DNA of 64,000 bases from Aliigemmobacter aestuarii (lineage in GTDB: Bacteria; Pseudomonadota; Alphaproteobacteria; Rhodobacterales; Rhodobacteraceae): the NCBI RefSeq assembly GCF_004799285.1, contig NZ_SSND01000001.1, positions 558,001 to 622,000 of the forward strand, given 5' to 3'. Positions 59,009 through 64,000 of the stretch are shown one piece after another. Position 1 is the stretch's first letter. Each line of letters opens with the position of its first letter. The position numbers and the translations under genes are program-made. The notes beneath the pieces were generated by a model, which was not told where the DNA came from, did not search any database, and worked only from the letters and a program-made list of their open reading frames with translations.

Positions 59009-59680
59009 GTGCGGAACGTGGCATCAGGGGGAATGGCACCGCAGACCGCCCTTGACGTGATCCGCGCCGAACTGGCCCCGCTGGCCGGGCAGTCGATCCT
59101 CGACATCGGCTGCGGCGCGGGGGCGCTTGTCGCCCCGCTGCGGGCAGAGGGCGCGCTGTGGCGCGGGCTGGACCCCGGCCGCGGGCCACCCGACCTGCCC
59201 GTGGACCGCGTGGGGGCCGAGGCGATGCCCTACCCCGACGCCAGCTTCGACGCGGCGATCTGCGTGAACGCGCTGCATCATGTGCCGGTCCCGATGATGG
59301 ACCGCGCCCTGACCGAAGCCGCGCGCGTCCTGCGCCCCGGCGGCCGGCTGGTGGTGATCGAACCCCATGCCTCGGGCGCCCTGTCGCGGGTGATCGCGGT
59401 GGTTGATGACGAAACCCTGATCCGGCAGGCGGCACAGCGGGCGATGGACCGGTGCCGCGCCCTCCGGCAGGTCCGCGCCGATGATTATGACCGCGTCGAA
59501 CACTACCGCGACTTTTCCGAATTCTGCGACCGGATCGCCGCCGTCGTTCCGGGCCGCGCGGGCCTGATCGCCGAACGGCGCGCGGCCCTTGCCGAGGCGT
59601 TCGAGGCGCTGGCGGGCCATGACGCCGGGCGCCGGACGCTGGCACAGCCGATGTCGGTCCGGGTGTTTCAGCCCGCCTGA
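59009..59680 (+). CDS. SAM-dependent methyltransferase
   Basis: A 223-residue class I methyltransferase. LAGQSILDIGCGAGALVAPLRAEGALWRGLDPG is motif I, FDAAICVNALHHVPVPMMDRALTEAARVLRPGGRLVVIEPH is motifs II-III, and the last third is a helical C-terminal domain. It resembles the UbiE/ Methyltransf_11 group; the acceptor is unknown. The start is uncertain: GTG at 59009 has AGG about nine bases upstream, while the ATG at 59033 has AGGGGGA too close. It follows the TtuC-like gene by 27 bases and ends in 13-base overlap with the convergent LysR gene. Confidence 0.75.
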   Translation: MRNVASGGMAPQTALDVIRAELAPLAGQSILDIGCGAGALVAPLRAEGALWRGLDPGRGPPDLPVDRVGAEAMPYPDASFDAAICVNALHHVPVPMMDRALTEAARVLRPGGRLVVIEPHASGALSRVIAVVDDETLIRQAAQRAMDRCRALRQVRADDYDRVEHYRDFSEFCDRIAAVVPGRAGLIAERRAALAEAFEALAGHDAGRRTLAQPMSVRVFQPA

Positions 59681-60597
59681 ACGGCGCGCGCCCCCGCCCA
59701 GTGGCCGCCCGCGACCAGATCGGCCACCACCTCGCGCAGAAGGTGGCGCACCGCCTGCTGGGCGCGCGTCATGGGCCGGCCCGAGGGGCTGGCCAGATGC
59801 GCGCCCCGCCACAGGCCCGGCGCCGCGATCCGACTGACGGCAAGCCGCCCCTCGCGCGCGTCGGCCGCCACCGCATGAACCGGCAGGATCGACGCGCCGA
59901 ACCCTGCAGCCACCAGTTGCTTGATGTTGGAATAGGAATCGATCTCGACCGCGATCCGGGGCGAAAGCCCGCGTTCGACCAGCGCCGCGTCGATCTGTCT
60001 GCGCAACCCATGCGCGGCACTGGGCAGCACCAGCGCCTCGTCCGCCAGGGCGGCAAGGTCGACCTCGGCCCCGTGCCCCCGGTCGGGCGGGGCAAGGATC
60101 ACCAGTTCCTCTTCCAGAAGCGGCTCCGAGCCGATCCCCTCGTCCGGGGATCGCGCGTAAAGCACCGCCAGATCGACACGTCCTTCGCCCATCCAGTCGG
60201 CGATGAAGCCGCTCATCGCTTCGGCGATGGTCAGCCGGATCGCCGGGAAACGGTCCCGCGCGGCCATCAGCAGGGGGACGGTGACGATCCCGCTGATCGT
60301 GCCGGGCAGGCCGATCCGCACCAGCCCGCGGGGTTCGCGGTCAAGCCCGCGCACGTCCTCTTCGACCCGCGCCAGATCGTCCAGGATCATCCGCGCGCGG
60401 CGCGCCAGCAGAAGCCCCGCCTCGGTCGGGGTGACGCCGCTCCGGCCCCGATCCAGAAGCCGCGTGCCCAGCTGTTCCTCGACCGTCTTCAGATGCAGGG
60501 AAAGCGCGGGCTGCGCCACGTTCAGACGCCGCGCCGCGCCGGTGATCGACCCCTGCTCGACGATCTCGACGAAATAGCGAAGCTGCCGTAGGTCCAT
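59668..60597 (-). CDS. LysR family transcriptional regulator
   Basis: A 309-residue LysR-type regulator. The helix-turn-helix is MDLRQLRYFVEIVEQGSITGAARRLNVAQPALSLHLKTVEEQLGTRLLDRGRSGVTPTEAG at the N terminus, followed by the effector-binding domain (about residues 90-300). It is divergent from the acyl-CoA dehydrogenase operon. A 21-bp inverted repeat with the LysR T-N11-A pattern lies nine bases upstream of its start, so it probably controls its own gene and the operon. A carboxylic or acyl-CoA effector is expected. The 41-residue 5' extension to 60717 was rejected because it runs over the operator. Confidence 0.9.
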   Translation of the reverse strand: MDLRQLRYFVEIVEQGSITGAARRLNVAQPALSLHLKTVEEQLGTRLLDRGRSGVTPTEAGLLLARRARMILDDLARVEEDVRGLDREPRGLVRIGLPGTISGIVTVPLLMAARDRFPAIRLTIAEAMSGFIADWMGEGRVDLAVLYARSPDEGIGSEPLLEEELVILAPPDRGHGAEVDLAALADEALVLPSAAHGLRRQIDAALVERGLSPRIAVEIDSYSNIKQLVAAGFGASILPVHAVAADAREGRLAVSRIAAPGLWRGAHLASPSGRPMTRAQQAVRHLLREVVADLVAGGHWAGARAVQAG

Positions 60598-60605
60598 CCC
60601 GCGCG

Positions 60606-60626
60606 TCCATACAGTTTCATTATGGA
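60606..60626. promoter_or_regulatory. LysR-type operator between LysR and acyl-CoA dehydrogenase genes
   Basis: TCCATA (60606-60611) and TATGGA (60621-60626) form a perfect inverted repeat with a 9-base spacer and contain the LysR T-N11-A core. It lies in the 107-base divergent gap. Confidence 0.65.
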
Positions 60627-60704
60627 AAGCATCTAGAACATATATTTGCGCTGTGGCAACCCGCGCTTTAGACCGGATCGGGCAGGAACCGCAGGGCAAG
60701 GACC

Positions 60705-61865
60705 ATGACAGCGACAACCGACCCGTATCAGGACCTTCGTGACGGCGTCCGCGCCCTTTGCGCGGAATTCCCGCCCGAATATCACCGTCGCATCGACGCA
60801 GAACGCGGTTATCCCGACGCCTTCGTCGAGGCGCTGACGCGGGCCGGATGGATGGCCGCGCTGATCCCGCAGGACTACGGCGGGTCGGGCCTTGGCCTGA
60901 CCGAGGCCAGCGTGATCATGGAGGAAATCAACCGCGCCGGCGGCAATTCCGGGGCTTGCCACGGCCAGATGTACAACATGAACACGCTTGTCCGGCACGG
61001 ATCGGAGGAACAGCGCCGCCGCATCCTTCCCAAACTCGCCAGCGGTGAACTGCGGCTGCAGTCGATGGGCGTGACGGAACCGACGACCGGCACCGACACG
61101 ACGAAGATCAAGACCACAGCGGTGAAGAAGGGCGACCGCTATGTGATCAACGGCCAGAAGGTCTGGATCAGCAGGGTGCGCCATTCCGACCTGATGATCC
61201 TTCTGGCGCGCACCACGCCGCTGGCCGAAGTCACGAAGAAATCCGAAGGGCTGTCGATCTTTCTGGTCGACATCCGCGAGGCGATGGGTTCGGGGATGGA
61301 GGTCCGGCCGATCCCGAACATGGTCAACCACGAAACCAACGAACTGTTCTTCGACGACCTGGAGATCCCCGAGGAAAACCTGATCGGCGAAGAGGGACAG
61401 GGGTTCAGATACATCCTGACCGGCCTCAATGCCGAACGCGCGCTGATCGCGGCGGAATGCATCGGCGACGGCTACTGGTTCACCGACAAGGTGACCGCCT
61501 ATGTGAAGGAACGCGAGGTCTTCGGCCGACCGATCGGGCAGAACCAGGGCGTGCAATTCCCCATCGCCGAGGCCTTCATCGAGATCGAGGCCGCCAACCT
61601 GATGCGCTACAAGGCCTGTGCGCTGTTCGATGCCGGCCAGCCCTGCGGCGCCGAGGCGAACATGGCCAAGTACCTGGCCGCCAAGGCCAGTTGGGAAGCG
61701 GCCAATGCCTGCATCCAGTTCCACGGCGGCTTCGGCTTTGCCTGCGAATACGATGTGGAACGCAAGTTCCGGGAAACGCGGCTTTACCAGGTGGCGCCGA
61801 TCTCGACCAACCTGATCCTGTCCTATGTGGCCGAGCATGTGCTTGGCCTGCCGAGGTCGTTCTGA
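60705..61865 (+). CDS. Acyl-CoA dehydrogenase
   Basis: A 386-residue flavoenzyme that introduces an alpha,beta double bond into an acyl-CoA. TEASVIMEEINRAGGNSGACHGQMYNMNTLV, SMGVTEPTTGTDTTKIKTTAVKKGDRYVINGQKVWIS and YVKEREVFGRPIGQNQGVQFPIAEAFIEIEAANLMRYKACALFDAG are the usual flavin and substrate regions; FHGGFGFACEYDVERKFRETRLYQVAPISTNL is the C-terminal signature near the catalytic Glu. It starts the operon of CoA-transferase, hydratase and CitE-like lyase and overlaps the next gene by one base (TGATG). Substrate probably a C4-C5 carboxyacyl-CoA. Confidence 0.92.
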   Translation: MTATTDPYQDLRDGVRALCAEFPPEYHRRIDAERGYPDAFVEALTRAGWMAALIPQDYGGSGLGLTEASVIMEEINRAGGNSGACHGQMYNMNTLVRHGSEEQRRRILPKLASGELRLQSMGVTEPTTGTDTTKIKTTAVKKGDRYVINGQKVWISRVRHSDLMILLARTTPLAEVTKKSEGLSIFLVDIREAMGSGMEVRPIPNMVNHETNELFFDDLEIPEENLIGEEGQGFRYILTGLNAERALIAAECIGDGYWFTDKVTAYVKEREVFGRPIGQNQGVQFPIAEAFIEIEAANLMRYKACALFDAGQPCGAEANMAKYLAAKASWEAANACIQFHGGFGFACEYDVERKFRETRLYQVAPISTNLILSYVAEHVLGLPRSF

Positions 61866-62959
61866 TGCGGCCGCTGGAAGGATTGCGCGTCATCGCCCTC
61901 GAACAGGCGGTGGCCGCGCCCTTCGCCTCGTCCCGGTTGGCCGATGCAGGGGCCGAGGTGATCAAGGTGGAACGGCCGGGGGGCGATTTTGCGCGCGGCT
62001 ATGACGATGCGGCGCAGGGCCAGTCCAGCTATTTCGTCTGGCTGAACCGCGGCAAGCAAAGCGTCACGCTGGACCTTGAGGGCGAGGCGGGGCGCGCGGT
62101 CCTGCGCGGGCTTTTGCAGGGCGCCGACGTGCTGATCCAGAACCTGAAACCCGGCGCGCTGGCGCGCCTGGGGTTTGCACCCGCCGACCTGCGCCGCGCC
62201 GATCCGCGTCTGATCACCTGTTCGATCTCGGGCTATGGCGAAGCCGGCCCTATGGCCGACCGCAAGGCCTATGACCTTCTGATCCAGGCCGAAAGCGGGC
62301 TGTGTTCCATCACCGGGGGGCCGGACGAACCGGCGCGGGTCGGGATTTCGGTCGTCGACATCGCGACCGGCGCGACCGCCCACGCGGCGATCCTCGAAGC
62401 GCTGATCCGGCGCGGGATCACCGGCGAAGGGGCGGAAATTTCGGTGTCGATGTTCGATGTGATGGCCGACTGGCTGGCGGTGCCGCTGTTGCAGCACGAA
62501 GGCGGCAAGCCGCCCCGGCGGCTGGGTCTGGCCCATCCGTCGATCGCGCCCTATGGCGTGTTCCGTCCCCGCACGGGTCCGCCGATCCTGATCTCGATCC
62601 AGAGCGACAGGGAATGGCGCGCGCTTTGCGCCGAGGTGATCGGGGATGCAGCGCTGGCCGACGATCCGCGCTTTGCCGGCAATGTCGCGCGGGTGGCGAA
62701 CCGGGCGGAAACCGATGCGCTTGTCGCCCGCGCCTTCGCCCGGATGGACGGGGACGAGGCGACGGCGCGGCTGGACCGCGCGGGCATCGCCTTCGGCAGG
62801 CTGAACGACATGGCGGGCCTGTCCACGCATCCGCATCTGCGGCGGATCACGGTGAACAGCCCGAACGGCCCGATCCGCCTGCCCGCCCCCGGCGCGCGAC
62901 TGGTGGGCGAGGACCGCGATTACGGGCCTGTCCCGGCCCTGAACCCGGCGAAGGGATGA
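61865..62959 (+). CDS. Class III CoA-transferase (CaiB/BaiF family) in the acyl-CoA operon
   Basis: A 364-residue CaiB/BaiF enzyme that activates an acid as its CoA ester. MRPLEGLRVIALEQAVAAPFASSRLADAGAEVIKVERPGGDFARGYD, LNRGKQSVTLDLE, NLKPGALARLGFAPADL and ISGYGEAGPMADRKAYDLLIQAESGLCSITG are diagnostic. VGISVVDIATGATAHAAI has the catalytic Asp165. It is followed three bases later by the hydratase. In itaconate and mesaconate pathways the same combination of CoA-transferase, hydratase and CitE-like lyase is found, so it may activate such an acid. Confidence 0.9.
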   Translation: MRPLEGLRVIALEQAVAAPFASSRLADAGAEVIKVERPGGDFARGYDDAAQGQSSYFVWLNRGKQSVTLDLEGEAGRAVLRGLLQGADVLIQNLKPGALARLGFAPADLRRADPRLITCSISGYGEAGPMADRKAYDLLIQAESGLCSITGGPDEPARVGISVVDIATGATAHAAILEALIRRGITGEGAEISVSMFDVMADWLAVPLLQHEGGKPPRRLGLAHPSIAPYGVFRPRTGPPILISIQSDREWRALCAEVIGDAALADDPRFAGNVARVANRAETDALVARAFARMDGDEATARLDRAGIAFGRLNDMAGLSTHPHLRRITVNSPNGPIRLPAPGARLVGEDRDYGPVPALNPAKG

Positions 62960-62962
62960 CCC

Positions 62963-63799
62963 ATGCAGATCGACATTGACCATCTCCGCCAGTGGATCGG
63001 CCGCGAGGAACGTGCGACCGAATGGCTTTCCGCCGGGTTGGCCCGCCAGTTCAACGCCACCTTCGACCGCGAGGCGCCGTGCGATGAAGGTGACGAGGCG
63101 GCGCTTCTGGTGCACTGGTGCCTTGCGCAGCCCGCCGCGCCCACGGCCTCGCTTGGCCCCGACGGTCATCCGGCGCGGGGCGGCTTTCTGCCGCCGGTGC
63201 CCCTGCCCCGGCGGATGTGGGCGGGGGGCGCCTTCCGCTTTCACGCGCCGATCCGGGTGGGCGATCTGGTGGAACGGGTTTCGACGATCCGCGACGTGAC
63301 GCTGAAACAGGGGCGGACCGGCCCCTTGTGTTTTGTCACCGTGGACCATGCGATTTCCGCCAATGGCCAGCCCGCACTGACCGAACGGCAGGACATCGTC
63401 TATCGCGAGGTGACAGCCGCGGCGCGGGTGGCCCCCGCCGAACCCGCCCCCGAGGCACCGCACCGGCGCCGGATCACGCCATCGGCCACGCTCTTGTTCC
63501 GCTATTCCGCCATGACGTTCAACGGCCACCGCATCCATTACGACAAACCCTATGCAACCGACGTGGAGGGCTATCCGGGCCTTGTGGTGCATGGGCCGAT
63601 GCAGGCCACGCTGCTGTGCCAGTTCGCGGCCGACCTGCGCGGAGCGATGCCGGAACGCTTCGACTACCGCAGCCTGTCGCCGCTGTTCGACGATGCCGAC
63701 ATGCTCTGCTGCGCGACGGACGAGGGGGATGGCCTGAAACTCTGGACGGCGCGGCCGGGCGGCCCGGTCGCGATGGAGGCGGTGGCGGAATGGTCCTGA
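62963..63799 (+). CDS. MaoC/HTD2-type enoyl-CoA hydratase (itaconyl/mesaconyl-CoA hydratase-like)
   Basis: A 278-residue double hot-dog hydratase of the MaoC/FAS1-dehydratase type. The N-terminal half has FLPPVPLPRRMWAGGAFRFHAPIRVGDLVERVSTIRDVTLKQG. The C-terminal half has the active hydratase motif TLLFRYSAMTFNGHRIHYDKPYATDVEGYPGLVVHGPMQATLL, with the D/H pair in H-R-I-H-Y-D and the conserved HGP. It resembles mesaconyl-C4-CoA and itaconyl-CoA hydratases. The CitE-like gene begins inside it (10-base overlap). It would add water to the product of the dehydrogenase or to an unsaturated CoA ester. Confidence 0.85.
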   Translation: MQIDIDHLRQWIGREERATEWLSAGLARQFNATFDREAPCDEGDEAALLVHWCLAQPAAPTASLGPDGHPARGGFLPPVPLPRRMWAGGAFRFHAPIRVGDLVERVSTIRDVTLKQGRTGPLCFVTVDHAISANGQPALTERQDIVYREVTAAARVAPAEPAPEAPHRRRITPSATLLFRYSAMTFNGHRIHYDKPYATDVEGYPGLVVHGPMQATLLCQFAADLRGAMPERFDYRSLSPLFDDADMLCCATDEGDGLKLWTARPGGPVAMEAVAEWS

Positions 63800-64000
63800 C
63801 CGTCCGCGCCCCGCTGTTCGTGCCCGCCGACCGGCCCGACCGATTTGCCAAGGCTGCCGCCTCGGGCGCGGATGCGATGGTCCTCGATCTTGAGGATGGC
63901 GTGGCCGCCGGGGCCAAGGCGCAAGCCCGTCAGGCGGTGACGGCGGGGTTCACCGGCCTGCCGGTGATCCTGCGGATCAATGCGGCGGGGACCGAATGGC
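63790..64000 (+). CDS. CitE-like lyase, HpcH/HpaI aldolase family (truncated by the window end)
   Basis: The first 70 codons read MVLTVRAPLFVPADRPDRFAKAA, ASGADAMVLDLEDGVAAGAKAQARQAV and VILRINAAGTEW. The LDLEDGV and L-R-I-N motifs are those of citrate lyase beta-like and (S)-citramalyl-CoA or malyl-CoA lyases. The ATG at 63790 overlaps the hydratase gene by ten bases. With the hydratase it would cleave a hydroxyacyl-CoA into two smaller pieces, such as acetyl-CoA or glyoxylate plus another product. The rest lies beyond the window. Confidence 0.8.
   Translation, partial: MVLTVRAPLFVPADRPDRFAKAAASGADAMVLDLEDGVAAGAKAQARQAVTAGFTGLPVILRINAAGTEW

Noticed and set aside
59668-59680. Overlap of the convergent methyltransferase and LysR genes as a sign of a wrong stop
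   Set aside because: Both frames keep sensible C termini; a 13-base convergent overlap is common in compact genomes.
1-64000. CRISPR arrays, insertion sequences, prophage or integrase genes
   Set aside because: I looked for regularly spaced repeats, transposase or integrase motifs and terminal inverted repeats and found none that I can support.

Overview
The window looks like chromosomal DNA of a Rhodobacterales alphaproteobacterium (Paracoccus/Rhodobacter-like). The base composition is GC-rich and genes are tightly packed with many ATGA start/stop overlaps. Housekeeping genes of that order are present (hom, glpX, recJ, metG, ubiG, two tRNA-Glu), as are family types common there (TctABC, MmgE/PrpD, CaiB, glucan-synthesis genes). 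No transposase, prophage, CRISPR array or rRNA was seen, and the species cannot be fixed from the sequence alone.

Layout. 1-3.2 kb: end of a sarcosine oxidase operon, a glycosyltransferase and an RmlC-like epimerase. 3.4-10.1 kb: two divergent groups of Tad/TadE/TadG-like pilus or surface proteins around a glutamate dehydrogenase. 10.2-18.5 kb: pirin, TetR regulator, hom, glpX, recJ, then two identical tRNA-Glu genes flanking a lytic transglycosylase. 18.8-32.5 kb: a 13-gene island with its own ECF sigma factor and NrsF (DUF1109) anti-sigma factor. 32.5-41.9 kb: an H-NOX/diguanylate cyclase pair, a DUF4153 membrane protein, ubiG, a prolyl aminopeptidase, an MFS carrier, an SDR and metG. 42.3-64 kb: a large carboxylic-acid catabolic region with three MmgE/PrpD proteins, two tartrate/isopropylmalate-type dehydrogenases, a PdxA-like dehydrogenase, AbrB and TctCBA transporters, a fluoroacetate-dehalogenase-type hydrolase with a four-domain rhodanese, and an acyl-CoA dehydrogenase/CoA-transferase/hydratase/CitE-like lyase operon cut by the window end.

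The most notable observation is in the 18.8-32.5 kb island. Each of its five transcription units is preceded by the same bipartite motif, GTAA(C/T)G, 15 or 16 bases, then CGAA. It stands before the SGNH hydrolase, before YHS/CoA-transferase/TPP enzyme, before TPR/opgC/opgG/opgH/esterase, before sigma/nrsF, and before ccdA/thioredoxin. This resembles the promoter reported for the Caulobacter SigF-NrsF system, so the island appears to be a self-contained ECF stimulon joining envelope glucan synthesis, periplasmic thiol chemistry and an unassigned CoA/TPP enzyme pair.

The second shared signal is the 8-mer TTGTTGAC, usually inside a TTGT-NN-ACAA inverted repeat. It sits in three AT-rich intergenic regions of the catabolic part (43.9, 50.7-50.9 and 56.8 kb). 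It suggests that the GntR/FCD regulator at 44.0-44.7 kb governs the MmgE/PrpD operons, tctCBA, the dehalogenase operon and pdxA as one regulon.
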